From positions 1-64,000 of the forward strand of contig NZ_AEUD01000011.1 in assembly GCF_000192435.1 (NCBI RefSeq): DNA of 64,000 bases, in the 5' to 3' direction. Made by a program: the position numbers and the translations under genes. The DNA is from Gordonia neofelifaecis NRRL B-59395. GTDB taxonomy: Bacteria; Actinomycetota; Actinomycetes; Mycobacteriales; Mycobacteriaceae. Below the pieces are notes generated by a model. It was given only the letters and a program-made list of their open reading frames with translations, searched no databases and had not been told where the DNA came from. How positions within the stretch are numbered: the first letter of the stretch is position 1; each line of letters begins with the position of its first letter. Below are positions 35,586-45,046 of this stretch, piece by piece.

Positions 35586-36380
35586 ATGACCGCTCCCATT
35601 CGCATCGGTGTCCAGTTGCAGCCGCAGCACTCCCCTGACTACTCCCTCATCCGTGACGCGGTGGTCCGCGCCGAGGACTCCGGCGTCGACATCGTCTTCA
35701 ACTGGGATCATTTCTTCCCGCTGTACGGCGACGCGGAAGGCGCCCACTTCGAGTGCTGGACGATGCTCGGCGCCTGGGCGGAACAGACCTCTCGCGTGGA
35801 GCTCGGGGCGCTGGTCACCTGTAACAGCTACCGGAATCCGGAGCTGCTGGCCGATATGGCGCGCACGGTCGACCACATCAGCGGCGGTCGGCTGATCCTG
35901 GGCATCGGCAGCGGTTGGTTCCAGCGCGACTACACCGAGTACGGCTACGACTTCGGCACCAAGGGCAGCCGCCTCGACGACCTCGGTGCGTCGCTCCCCC
36001 GCATCTCGCAGCGACTGTCGAAGCTGAATCCGCAACCGACACGGGACATTCCGATCCTGATCGGCGGCAGCGGCGAGAAGAAGACGCTTCGCCACATCGC
36101 CGCGCACGGGGACATCTGGCATGCCTTCGTCGACGTGGAGTCCTACCGCCACAAGTCGTCGGTGCTGGCCGCACACTGCGCCGACGTCGGCCGCGATCCC
36201 GCGGAGATCGAGCGGTCCGCCGAGGTCCGGTACGACGGCGACGTCGACGCGATGCTGCGATTCGCCGACGACATCACCGCCGAGGGCGTCACGCTGCTGA
36301 CCGTCGCGACGGGCGGCCCCGACTACGACCTGACGGCGGTCGAGGCACTGGTGCGCTGGCGCGACGCCCGCGCGGGCTGA
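35586..36380 (+). CDS. LLM-class F420-dependent oxidoreductase
   Basis: 264 residues from ATG 35586. Luciferase-like TIM barrel: [80 protein letters not shown] and [20 protein letters not shown]. The family uses F420 (or FMN) for hydride transfer; actinobacteria encode many with unknown substrates. It is divergent from the methyltransferase. Confidence 0.88.
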   Translation: MTAPIRIGVQLQPQHSPDYSLIRDAVVRAEDSGVDIVFNWDHFFPLYGDAEGAHFECWTMLGAWAEQTSRVELGALVTCNSYRNPELLADMARTVDHISGGRLILGIGSGWFQRDYTEYGYDFGTKGSRLDDLGASLPRISQRLSKLNPQPTRDIPILIGGSGEKKTLRHIAAHGDIWHAFVDVESYRHKSSVLAAHCADVGRDPAEIERSAEVRYDGDVDAMLRFADDITAEGVTLLTVATGGPDYDLTAVEALVRWRDARAG

Positions 36381-36451
36381 CCCACCGGACAAGCACACCG
36401 GATCGGCGGTCCGACCGTGCGGCCTCGCGCCGCGCGATAGTCTGGCGAACC

Positions 36452-38086
36452 ATGACGCGATCCCTGCCCCGACGACGACTCGGCCTGCGAGCGGCGGCGG
36501 TCGGCATCGCCGCGATCGCGATCCTCGGACTGCTCGGTGCGCCGCGCGCCGACGCCGCACCCGCATCGTGCGTTCCGTTCGGCACCGCGCAGATCCCGCC
36601 CGGGGTGCCGTCGACGGGTGATCGGACCGGACTCGACAGATTCGCGACCTATACCGGAGCCCAGGCCCCGGCCCGCGTCGACCTGCGCACCGAGAAGACC
36701 CAGTACAACCGGTTCTGGGAGTTCGCGCTCACCGACTCCGGCACCCTGCTGACCCGCGCGCTCAAAACCGGCACCTGGCACGTCGTCCCGCTGCCGTCGT
36801 GCCTGCGCGGGCGACTCGTCGGCATCTCGCTCGACGACGACGAACTGGTCGGCGTCGACCGCGCCGGGTGGATCTACACGATGGACAACGTCACGCAGTC
36901 GCCGCTGCTGTGGAACTGGACGTCGGCGTGGGGCGCGATGCTCTGGACCGGCCCGGGCCGGACGCTTCCCGACGATCGTCGCGGCGGCTGGGCCCTGTCC
37001 GTCACCTCACCGTGGGACAACCGTGCCTACCTCGACATCGCGGGTCGTGTGCACCCCTCCGGTCAGGCCAAGATGACCATGATCCCGGCACTCACCGGTG
37101 ACGGCAGCCGCATCACCTACGCCGATCCATGGCTGCCGAACGACGACAGCTACGAGATCGGCAGTCCCCTCGGCGGCCGCTTCCGGTCGGTGTCCCTCTC
37201 CGCCGCCGGATCCACCACCTTCGTGATCAACCGATATGGCGACATGTTCACGCGCACTTTCGATTTCGACTCGTCGGGCGCGGACTCGGTGTTCTTCCGC
37301 TACAGCTGGGATCCGCAGACCGGCAAGCCCAGCGCCACCAACCTGACGCAGGAGACCTTCGACCGCTCGACCGCCGCGGTGCAGCTGCCCGCGGCCGACT
37401 GGACGCGGCAGCCGAAGATCCCCGGCGAGATCTCCTCCACGATCACCGTCGCCTCCACCGGCCCGGGCCCGGAGAAGCGCGAGCTCCGTGTCGAGGGCCG
37501 ACGTGATGGGCGAATAGGCTTCTGGCACAAGGGTCTTCATGCGAAGACCTGGAACTTCACGGCCACTGGCAGCCCGCTGCAGGGCCGGATGCTGGCGAAC
37601 TCCGCCGCCGACCGCTCGTCGGAGACCCTGGCCGCCCCGAAACCGTGGAATCTGTCGACGACGCTCCCCTCCCGCACCGCGGCGGTCGACGGTCAGACCC
37701 TCATCGACATCGGGTTGCCGTACAGCGTCATCGACCCGCGGATGCTCGACGAGGTCGGACTGACCGCCGCGCCGTCCAGGTACCGCCTGTCGGTCGACGC
37801 CTTCGACCCGGCCGTGACCTCACGGCAGGCGACGGTGACCACGCCCAGCGGGCGACGGATCGCTATCGTCCTGCACACCGCGGACGGCATGCGGATGACG
37901 CCGAGCCGTCCCGGCCTGACCGATACTCCGCGCCATCTGGTCGGCGCGATCGAGATTCCGCACGACGCCTACCGCGACCGCGCCCACGACCCCGAACTGC
38001 GCCGGTTCGTCGACACCTGGATGCGCGGCAAGTCCATCGCACCGATCACCTTGAGCGCCACGACCACCGATCTCGTGGTGCGCTGA
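36452..38086 (+). CDS. Large secreted protein of unknown function
   Basis: 544 residues. Signal peptide: MTRSLPRRRLGLRAAAVGIA with a twin-Arg-like RRR, then a hydrophobic stretch and APRADAAPAS. The mature part contains several beta-propeller-like phrases (YNRFWEFALTDSGTLLTRAL, VGVDRAGWIYTMDN, TTFVINRYGDMFTRTFDFDS), suggesting repeated blades, then a C-terminal domain. I recognise no named family. It is between the LLM gene and a convergent FAD oxidoreductase. Confidence 0.75.
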   Translation: MTRSLPRRRLGLRAAAVGIAAIAILGLLGAPRADAAPASCVPFGTAQIPPGVPSTGDRTGLDRFATYTGAQAPARVDLRTEKTQYNRFWEFALTDSGTLLTRALKTGTWHVVPLPSCLRGRLVGISLDDDELVGVDRAGWIYTMDNVTQSPLLWNWTSAWGAMLWTGPGRTLPDDRRGGWALSVTSPWDNRAYLDIAGRVHPSGQAKMTMIPALTGDGSRITYADPWLPNDDSYEIGSPLGGRFRSVSLSAAGSTTFVINRYGDMFTRTFDFDSSGADSVFFRYSWDPQTGKPSATNLTQETFDRSTAAVQLPAADWTRQPKIPGEISSTITVASTGPGPEKRELRVEGRRDGRIGFWHKGLHAKTWNFTATGSPLQGRMLANSAADRSSETLAAPKPWNLSTTLPSRTAAVDGQTLIDIGLPYSVIDPRMLDEVGLTAAPSRYRLSVDAFDPAVTSRQATVTTPSGRRIAIVLHTADGMRMTPSRPGLTDTPRHLVGAIEIPHDAYRDRAHDPELRRFVDTWMRGKSIAPITLSATTTDLVVR

Positions 38087-38101
38087 ACACCGACCCGCCG
38101 C

Positions 38102-39526
38102 TCAGCGACGTCGGGCATCGGCGCGCTCGAGCGCCGTCTTCGCCGCCCGATAGCCCGACATCCCGTGGACCCCTCCTCCGGGAGCCGCGGCGGACGAGCA
38201 CAGGTAGACGCCCGGCACCGGCGTCTCATGCGGCCGGAGCGACGGGACCGGACGGGCGAGCAGCTGCCGGAGGCTGGCCGCGCCGCAGTTGATGTCGCCG
38301 CCGACGCAATTCGGGTTGTACCGTGCGTGAGCGGCCGCTGTCATCACCGTCCTCTCGGCGATCAGATCGCTGAATCCTGGTGCGCACCTTTCGATCTCGG
38401 CAACGATGAGGTCGGAGACGTCGGCCTCGCACCCCGCCGGGACATGGCAGTACGCCCACGCCAGATGAGTGCCCGCCGGAGCTCGCGACCGGTCGACGCG
38501 CGTCGGCTCCCCGCCGAGAACCCACGGCCGTTCCGGCAGCCTTCCCGCCGCGACCGCATCCTCGGTGGCGCGGATCTGCGCGCGGTCGCGAGCGATGTGA
38601 AAGGTCGCGGTGGCACCGAGCGCCGCCGCACCTCGACCGGTCCACGGAATCGGTTCGCGCAGAAGGAAATCCACTTTGCACACGCCGCCGCCGTAGGTGA
38701 ATCCGTCGAGACGGCGTCGATACCGCGACGGCAGCCGGTCCCCCATGATCGCTGTCAGCGCCCGCGGCGAGACGTCGAAGAAGTACTGCCGCGCAGCGGG
38801 GAGCTCGTCGAAATCCGTTATGTACGAACCTGTCTCGATCGCCCCGCCGTTCTCGCGGACGATCGCCGCCAGGGCGTCGGCGATCGACTGGGAGCCCCCG
38901 GCGGCAACCGGCCACCCCGGTGCGGCCAGCAGTCCGAGAAGCAGCCCCGGAGCCGTCGAGGCCGCAGACCTCGTCGGCCGCCCCGCATGGGCGGCGACGG
39001 CGGCGAACGTCGTCCGGACCCGCTCGTCCCGGAACGCCGAACGCGTGAACGCATCGAGCGGTGCCAGTGCCAGCGGCCCGAAACCCGCCATCGACAGGGG
39101 CCGTCGCGGCAGGCCCGGCATCCCGAGCACGTCGTGCGCCACCTCGACGTCCCATCCGACGGTCCGCCGCCACGCCGCGGCGTCGCCACCCAACTCCCCT
39201 TCCAGTGCCGCCGGATCCCGGTAGACACCGAGCCCGTCGGCCGCCGAGAAGGCGTGCGCGAACGACACGTCGGGCACGCACCATTCGACCCGTTCCGACA
39301 CGCCCAGTTCCGCGAAAGCCGGCGACGAGAACCCGGTCGGGTGCACCGCGGCGCAGACATCGCGCCGAATGCCGGTTCCGAACGCTTCGTCGGTTCGCGT
39401 TCCGCCGCCGATCGTGTCGGCCGATTCGACTACCAGCACCGATCGCCCGGCCCGTGCGAGAACCGCCGCGGCGGTCAATCCGTTCGGCCCAGCGCCGACG
39501 ACGATCGCATCCCATTCGTTACCCAC
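38102..39526 (-). CDS. FAD-dependent oxidoreductase (phytoene desaturase-like)
   Basis: 474 residues. N-terminal dinucleotide fold AIVVGAGPNGLTAAAVLARA with VVESADTIGGGTRTDE, and the C-terminal FAD-binding block GVYLCSSAAAPGGGVHGMSG. This is the CrtI/retinol-saturase-like group; substrates range from carotenoids to unknown polyisoprenoids. No carotenoid genes are adjacent, so the function is open. It converges on the secreted-protein gene with a 15-base gap. Confidence 0.85.
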   Translation of the reverse strand: MGNEWDAIVVGAGPNGLTAAAVLARAGRSVLVVESADTIGGGTRTDEAFGTGIRRDVCAAVHPTGFSSPAFAELGVSERVEWCVPDVSFAHAFSAADGLGVYRDPAALEGELGGDAAAWRRTVGWDVEVAHDVLGMPGLPRRPLSMAGFGPLALAPLDAFTRSAFRDERVRTTFAAVAAHAGRPTRSAASTAPGLLLGLLAAPGWPVAAGGSQSIADALAAIVRENGGAIETGSYITDFDELPAARQYFFDVSPRALTAIMGDRLPSRYRRRLDGFTYGGGVCKVDFLLREPIPWTGRGAAALGATATFHIARDRAQIRATEDAVAAGRLPERPWVLGGEPTRVDRSRAPAGTHLAWAYCHVPAGCEADVSDLIVAEIERCAPGFSDLIAERTVMTAAAHARYNPNCVGGDINCGAASLRQLLARPVPSLRPHETPVPGVYLCSSAAAPGGGVHGMSGYRAAKTALERADARRR

Positions 39527-39579
39527 CGCACCCCCTTCGCCGAGCCGGAACCGTCCGACTCACAAGCTAGATTGAGTCC

Positions 39580-41619
39580 ATGATCTTCGCGAGCATTCAG
39601 CGTCTGACCCGGGTCCGTCTACTCATGGTCACGCTGTCGGCACTCGCGATGGTCGCCGCGTCCCTCGTCGCCGGGACGGGCTCGACGCGCGCCCAGGCGC
39701 CGCTCCGGATGGCCGATCAGATCGTCGACACCGCGGGCGTCTTCTCGTCTACAGATCACGACGAGATCGCCGACGCGATCGACCGGCTCTACAACGACCG
39801 CCGAATCCAGATGTGGGTGGTGTACGTCGACTCCTTCGACGGTCTGACGGCCGCCGACTGGGCACGACAGACCGAGTCGCTCAGCGAGTTCGGCGATCGC
39901 GACGTCCTACTCGCGGTTGCGACCAGGGACAAGAGCTATCGGCTGACGACACCCGAGGCCATCGATGAGCTGACCCAGGACGAGATCAACGCGATCGCGA
40001 CCGACACCCTGGTACCCGACCTGAAGCGATCGGCGTGGGCCGCATCCGCACTCGACACCGTCACCGCCGTCGACGATGCCTCGGCGACCGACGATTCGCA
40101 CACCGCGGCGATCATCATGGGCGTGATCGTCGTCCTCCTGGTGCTCGGCGGCGGCGCGTTTGCGTTCCTGCGACGACGCCGCCGGACCGAGCAGGCCGAG
40201 GCGGTCGACGATCTGCGGGAATCGAGCGACTCACTGACCGTCGACCAGCTGTCCGAGCAGCCCCTCGACGTGCTGCACGCGTGGTCCCGCGAGGTCCTCA
40301 CGGACACCGATAACGCGGTCAAGACCAGCGCAGATGAGTTGCAGCTGGCCATCGACGAGTTCGGCGACGCCGATGCGGCGCCGTTCACCGCCGCGCTGGC
40401 CGCCGCGCAGCGCGTGCTCGCGTCGTCGTTCGCGCTCCGTCAGCGACTGGACGACAAGGTGGCCGAGACCCCGGACGAGCAGCGATCCATGCTGGTCCAG
40501 ATCATCACCGCGTGCTCCGACGCGGATGCATTGCTCGATGAGCAGGTCGAGAAGTTCGACGCCATGCGAAATCTCCTGATCAACGCCGAGGACCGCCTCG
40601 ACGAGCTCACCCGCCGGCGGGTGGAGATCTCCGCGCGAGTGCCGCAGACAGAGGCGACCCTGACGGAGCTGACCGACCGACACGGTGGTGCGGTGATCGC
40701 CTCGATCAGCGGAAACGTCGAACTCGCCCGGCAGCAGTTGCAGTTCGCCGAGGACAGCACCGACCAGGGTCGCGAGGCCGTGGCCCTGCCGGCCGGCCGA
40801 CAGGGACCCGTGGTCGCGGACATCCGCTCGGCCGAGGGCGCCCTGGAGACCGCCGCCAAGCTCCTGGACGCGATCGACTCGGCCGACGACACCATCGGTC
40901 GCGCACGCGACGGGCTCGCGCCGCTGATCGCCGACGTGACCGCAGCCGTCGCGGAGGCGCAGCAGCTCCCCGACGCCCCCGCAGATCTGGTCGCCGCCGT
41001 CGAGAAGGCCCGCGTCGCCCTCGCCACCGCGGAGTCCGAGGCGGAGACCGACCCGCTGGGCTCGTTCGCCGGACTCTCCGACGCCGACGCCGACCTCGCG
41101 GAGAAGCTGGGCGCGGCGCACGACGCCGCGGACAAGGTCGCCCGCACCACCCAGCTGGTCACCAACGCACTCGAGACCGCCGAGGCGAAGACCCAGGCGG
41201 CCGCGGACTTCATCGAGACGCGGCGCGGCGCGATCGGTTCGGTCGCCCGCACCCGGCTCTCACGCGCCCAGCAGCTCGGATCGGAGGCCGTCGGCCTGGC
41301 CGACGCCGACCCGGAGGCGGCCCTCGAGAAGGCACGCCGAGCGTCGCGGAGCGCCGACGAAGCGCTGATGGCGGCGCAGAACGACGTCGTCGCGTGGACC
41401 GAGCAGCAACGCGGCGAGGACGCCGCGCGGCCGGCGACCGGCTTCGACACCGGAGCCGTGCTCACCGGAATCCTGGTCGACAGCGTCCTGCGCGGCTCTT
41501 CCCGCGGCGGTTCCTGGGAACGCGCGGGGATGGGCGGATACAGTGCCGGCGGCCGCAGCCCCGGTTCGTACGGCGGGTCGTCGAGCTCAGGTCGGATCGG
41601 CACCGGCGGACGCTTCTAG
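39580..41619 (+). CDS. TPM-domain membrane protein with long coiled coil
   Basis: 679 residues. Signal peptide (MVTLSALAMVAASLVAGTGS) followed by the TPM domain (about 42-165: ADQIVDTAGVFSSTDHDEIA, IQMWVVYVDSFDGLT), a transmembrane helix (TAAIIMGVIVVLLVLGGGAF), then about 400 residues of Ala/Glu/Asp/Leu-rich helix predicted coiled coil, and a Gly/Ser-rich tail (GGYSAGGRSPGSYGG). TPM domains occur in cell-envelope proteins, some with phosphatase activity. This resembles mycobacterial TPM proteins; the role is unknown. Confidence 0.85.
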   Translation: MIFASIQRLTRVRLLMVTLSALAMVAASLVAGTGSTRAQAPLRMADQIVDTAGVFSSTDHDEIADAIDRLYNDRRIQMWVVYVDSFDGLTAADWARQTESLSEFGDRDVLLAVATRDKSYRLTTPEAIDELTQDEINAIATDTLVPDLKRSAWAASALDTVTAVDDASATDDSHTAAIIMGVIVVLLVLGGGAFAFLRRRRRTEQAEAVDDLRESSDSLTVDQLSEQPLDVLHAWSREVLTDTDNAVKTSADELQLAIDEFGDADAAPFTAALAAAQRVLASSFALRQRLDDKVAETPDEQRSMLVQIITACSDADALLDEQVEKFDAMRNLLINAEDRLDELTRRRVEISARVPQTEATLTELTDRHGGAVIASISGNVELARQQLQFAEDSTDQGREAVALPAGRQGPVVADIRSAEGALETAAKLLDAIDSADDTIGRARDGLAPLIADVTAAVAEAQQLPDAPADLVAAVEKARVALATAESEAETDPLGSFAGLSDADADLAEKLGAAHDAADKVARTTQLVTNALETAEAKTQAAADFIETRRGAIGSVARTRLSRAQQLGSEAVGLADADPEAALEKARRASRSADEALMAAQNDVVAWTEQQRGEDAARPATGFDTGAVLTGILVDSVLRGSSRGGSWERAGMGGYSAGGRSPGSYGGSSSSGRIGTGGRF

Positions 41620-41724
41620 ATCACCGATGTCGGCCTTCTCTCAGGGTCCTCTCATGTGATGATTGTCATTTTCTGACTGGAACACCCAGGTCAGAGGGTT
41701 GATGGTCGGATACCGCCCTTTTAC

Positions 41725-41753
41725 TTAGCCTTACGAAGTATTAGCCTTACGAA
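41725..41753 (+). promoter_or_regulatory. Tandem 13-base direct repeats before marR
   Basis: TTAGCCTTACGAA occurs at 41725-41737 and 41741-41753, 16 bases apart, ending two bases before the marR GTG. They cover where the promoter/ribosome-binding site should be and no other Shine-Dalgarno is visible. The core TTAGCCTTAC resembles part of the IdeR/DtxR iron box, but the match is partial. Could be MarR operator half-sites. Confidence 0.55.
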
Positions 41754-41755
41754 TT

Positions 41756-42196
41756 GTGATCGACAACGACTCTCCCGACCTGGCCTCAGGACTGCGCCAC
41801 ACCGTGACGCGCCTGTACCTCACGTTGCGGCGCAACTCGCCGATCAATGAGCTCAGCGCTGCGCAGGCGTCCGGACTCGCCGCACTCGTCGACTACGGCC
41901 CCATGCGAATGGGCGAGTTCGCCGACCGCGAGTCCATCCGGATGCCGACGGCCACCGCCCTCATCGACGGCCTGCTTCGCGACGGGTACGTCACCCGCGA
42001 CCCCGATCCCGACGACCGCCGCGCCGTCCTCGTCGCCCCCACCGACAACGGTGTCGCCATCGTCTCCGACATCCGGACCAGTCGCGACGACAACGTCACC
42101 CGGGCCCTGGAGACCCTGTCCGACGACCACCGCGCAGCCCTGGCAGCCGCTCTGCCCGCCCTGCGTGAACTGCAAACCCGAATGGAGCTGTCATGA
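41756..42196 (+). CDS. MarR-family transcriptional regulator
   Basis: 146 residues from GTG 41756. Winged helix: LSAAQASGLAALVDYGPMRM, GEFADRESIRMPTATALIDG and LLRDGYVTRDPDPDDRRAVL with the conserved DxRRAV wing. It overlaps the MFS gene by ATGA, a classic regulator-exporter pair; it probably represses both. Confidence 0.9.
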   Translation: MIDNDSPDLASGLRHTVTRLYLTLRRNSPINELSAAQASGLAALVDYGPMRMGEFADRESIRMPTATALIDGLLRDGYVTRDPDPDDRRAVLVAPTDNGVAIVSDIRTSRDDNVTRALETLSDDHRAALAAALPALRELQTRMELS

Positions 42197-43431
42197 GCGC
42201 CGAAGAGCACTCCCTCACCGCGGCCTTCAAAGGCCAGCCACGCACCGTCTGGGTGACCGCGTTCGCCGCGGTCATCGCCTTCATGGGCATCGGCCTCGTC
42301 GATCCCATCCTGAACACCATCCGCGAGGCGCTCGGCGCGCCCGAGACCAAGTTGACGCTGCTCTTCGGCGTCTACATGGGCGTCCAGGTGGTGGCGATGC
42401 TGCTCACCGGCTGGGCCGCCTACCGATTCGGGCCCAAGCGCACGCTGACGACGGGCCTGGCGTGCATCGTCGTGGCTGCGGGCCTGTCGACCTTCGCGAG
42501 CAACATCGACCAGCTCATCGCCCTCCGCGTGATCTGGGGCCTCGGCAATGCGCTGTTCATCGCGACCGCGCTGGCCTTCATCGTCGGCCAGGCCACCGGC
42601 GGACAGCAGGGCGCGATCCTGCTGTACGAAGCCGCGCTCGGCGCAGGCCTGGCCGTCGGACCGCTGCTGGGCGCCGTTCTCGGCGAATGGACCTGGCGCG
42701 CACCGTTCGCGGGCACCGCGCTACTGATGCTCGCCGGCGCCGTGATGTGCGCGATCATGCTGCCGTCCGACGGGCCTCGTGAACAGCGCCAACCGGTCAA
42801 GCTGCTCGACCCGATCAGGGCCCTGAAGAACCGTACGCTGCTGATCAACTCGATCGGATCGGCCTTCTACACCGGCGCCCTGTTCACCGTCATCGCGTGG
42901 TCGCCGATCGCCATGGGCCTGCGCCCGATCTATGCGGGCATGGTGTTCTTCGGCTGGGGTCTGCTGACCGCGCTGTCCGGCGTGTTCATCGGGCCGCGCC
43001 TCGCATCGGCCATCGGTGCGCGAGGCGGCGTGCTGGCCGCCATCGGCGCCTACCTCGTCACCATGGTCATGGCCGCCGTCGGCGTCGCCGACCACCAGGT
43101 GTGGCTGATCGGTCTCGCGGTCGTCGTCTCGGGCATCCCGTCCGGTGTGCTGAACACCCTGTTCACCGGGGTCGCGATGTCCGCTGCGGACGCGTCGACA
43201 CCGCGGTCGGTCGCCAGCGCGGGTTACAGCTTCCTCCGCTGGATGGGCGCCGCCGCCTCGGCCGTCATGGTCGCCTACCTCGCCGAGTGGTTCGGCATGG
43301 CCGCACCGTTCTGGTTCGCCGCGGGATACTGCGCGCTCGCCGTCGCCGCCCTGGTGATCGCCGGCGGCAGCAAGCCGGACGAGCACGCCGTGCCCGCCGA
43401 CGCGGTCCTCGTGGGCGCAGAGGAGTTCTGA
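42193..43431 (+). CDS. MFS transporter
   Basis: 412 residues, 12 membrane helices of the drug:proton type. Motif A-like GWAAYRFGPKRTLTTGLACI after TM2, and FIATALAFIVGQATGGQQGA in the N-half; TRTP-like elements are weak. The ATG overlaps the marR stop, so it is probably the efflux pump controlled by that regulator. Confidence 0.88.
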   Translation: MSAEEHSLTAAFKGQPRTVWVTAFAAVIAFMGIGLVDPILNTIREALGAPETKLTLLFGVYMGVQVVAMLLTGWAAYRFGPKRTLTTGLACIVVAAGLSTFASNIDQLIALRVIWGLGNALFIATALAFIVGQATGGQQGAILLYEAALGAGLAVGPLLGAVLGEWTWRAPFAGTALLMLAGAVMCAIMLPSDGPREQRQPVKLLDPIRALKNRTLLINSIGSAFYTGALFTVIAWSPIAMGLRPIYAGMVFFGWGLLTALSGVFIGPRLASAIGARGGVLAAIGAYLVTMVMAAVGVADHQVWLIGLAVVVSGIPSGVLNTLFTGVAMSAADASTPRSVASAGYSFLRWMGAAASAVMVAYLAEWFGMAAPFWFAAGYCALAVAALVIAGGSKPDEHAVPADAVLVGAEEF

Positions 43432-43464
43432 CCCCGGCCGCTGAGATTCAATAGGATCGGCGGT

Positions 43465-44116
43465 ATGCCTACCGCTTTGATCACCGGAGCCAGTCGTGGA
43501 GTCGGTGCGCAGGTCGCGAAAGCCCTCGCACCGACTCACGATCTCATTCTCGGGGGCCGTGGGTCCGCCGAACTCGACAGTCTGGCAATGGAATTCGACG
43601 GTGCGGTGACGCTCGCCGTCGACCTCACCGACTACGACGCCCTGGAGACCGCACTCGAGTCGATCGACACGCTCGACGTACTGGTCCACAGCGCGGGCGT
43701 CTCCAGCAGCCTCGAGGCCGTCGCCGACACGCCGGTCGAGGAGTGGCGGCAGGTGATGGACGTCAACGTGATCGCCGCCGCCGAGACCACCCGGCTCCTG
43801 CTGCCGGCGCTGCGCACCGCCGCGGGCCACGTCGTCTTCCTCAACTCGGGCGCCGGAATGAACGTGCGGGCGAACTGGACACCTTATGCCGCAAGCAAAT
43901 TCGCGCTCCGAGCCCTCGCTGACGGACTGCGGTCGGAAGAGCCGCGACACCGACATGCAGCGCGACATCGTGGCCTTCGAAGGCGGCGAGTACGACCCCT
44001 CGAAGTACCTGCGCGCCGAGACGGTGGCCGCCGCGGTGGCCGCCGCCGTCACCGCACCCGCCGACTCGCATCCCACCGAGATCGTCCTACGACCCCGCGC
44101 ATCACGCAGAGTGTAG
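43465..44116 (+). pseudogene. Short-chain dehydrogenase, frameshifted
   Basis: The first frame has the SDR fold: TALITGASRGVGAQVAKALA (NAD loop), VLVHSAGVSSSLEAVA, and the catalytic Tyr-Lys in TPYAASKFALRALADGLR, up to about 43945. The normal C-terminal part (DTDMQRDIVAFEGGEYDPSK to SHPTEIVLRPRASRRV) is in a different plus frame and ends at 44116. The segment that should join them, around the family's PGxTDT, is short by roughly 10 residues. A small deletion with frame change is the simplest reading; a sequencing error alone would not remove the missing codons. As given the gene is broken. Confidence 0.75.
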
Positions 44117-44127
44117 GACCACACGAC

Positions 44128-44523
44128 CTACAGCTGCTTGAGGTCCGACTGCTCCCAGACCGCGCGCATGCTGACGATCTTGCCCGCGTCGTCGAACACC
44201 ATGATGTCGACCGGAGTGATCTCGAAGCTCATCCCCGCGGTGCCGGTGACCAGGGTGAATTCGAAGACGGCGGTGTCGCCGGCGATCTTGGTCCACTTCA
44301 GCGTCGCCTCGCGGCTGTCCAGACCGGTGATGATCCCGTAGAACTCGACCAGTTCCGCCCGCGTGCTGCGCACCGGTGCGCCGATCGGGTCCTCGACGGT
44401 CGCTCCGTCGGCGTACAGGTCCGCGATGTCCTCCGCCGACCCCGAGTTGAGGCCGTCGATATAGGCCTGGACGGTCGCCGCGATCTTCTCGGACAGACCG
44501 ATCTCCTGCTGCTCAGCAGTCAT
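44128..44523 (-). CDS. Steroid delta-isomerase-like protein (SnoaL/KSI fold)
   Basis: 131 residues closely following bacterial ketosteroid isomerase: Tyr21 in VQAYIDGLN, Asp45 in ATVEDPIGAP and Asp106 in ITPVDIMVF fit the catalytic Tyr14/Asp38/Asp99 of the family. The C-terminal part is GKIVSMRAVW. The enzyme moves a double bond in 3-ketosteroids via a dienolate. GGGAGAA precedes the ATG. Confidence 0.85.
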   Translation of the reverse strand: MTAEQQEIGLSEKIAATVQAYIDGLNSGSAEDIADLYADGATVEDPIGAPVRSTRAELVEFYGIITGLDSREATLKWTKIAGDTAVFEFTLVTGTAGMSFEITPVDIMVFDDAGKIVSMRAVWEQSDLKQL

Positions 44524-44646
44524 TTCTTCTCCCTGAATTGGAACACGTTCTAGTTGGCAGGGTAACAGGGGACCGGCCGCCTCGTCCGGCGTCCGGTGCG
44601 AATCGGCGGCTCGACGTATTCGACGCGGCTGGCAAGATCGGAAGCC

Positions 44647-44982
44647 ATGACCGTCACCCGCTCGCTGATCCTGTTCGCGCTCGCCGCATTCGCCGAGATC
44701 GGCGGAGCCTGGCTCATCTGGCAGGGGATCCGCGAGCACCGCGGCTGGCTGTGGGTCGGTGCCGGGGTGGCGGCCCTCGGCGTCTACGGGTTCGTGGCGA
44801 CGCTGCAGCCCGATGCAGAGTTCGGACGCATCCTCGCCGCGTACGGCGGGATCTTCATCGCCGGATCACTGCTGTGGGGGATGATCGCCGACGGCTACCG
44901 GCCCGACCGCTGGGACGTGATCGGAGCGCTGATCTGCCTGGTCGGCGTGGCGATCATCATGTACATGCCTCGCGCCGTCTGA
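44647..44982 (+). CDS. YnfA-family small membrane protein
   Basis: 111 residues with four membrane helices, [20 protein letters not shown] first, then the conserved [20 protein letters not shown] near the end. UPF0060/YnfA proteins are structurally related to small multidrug resistance pumps; the physiological role is uncertain. Confidence 0.9.
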   Translation: MTVTRSLILFALAAFAEIGGAWLIWQGIREHRGWLWVGAGVAALGVYGFVATLQPDAEFGRILAAYGGIFIAGSLLWGMIADGYRPDRWDVIGALICLVGVAIIMYMPRAV

Positions 44983-44995
44983 GCGGTACAAAGCA

Positions 44996-45029
44996 CAGGA
45001 GACCGGCACCCCTCAGGGCCGGTCTCCTG
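44996..45029. terminator. Bidirectional terminator between ynfA-like and acyl-CoA dehydrogenase genes
   Basis: CAGGAGACCGGC / GCCGGTCTCCTG, a perfect 12-base stem with a 10-base loop in the 64-base gap between two convergent genes. Confidence 0.87.
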
Positions 45030-45046
45030 GCTACTGTCGCGCGAGA

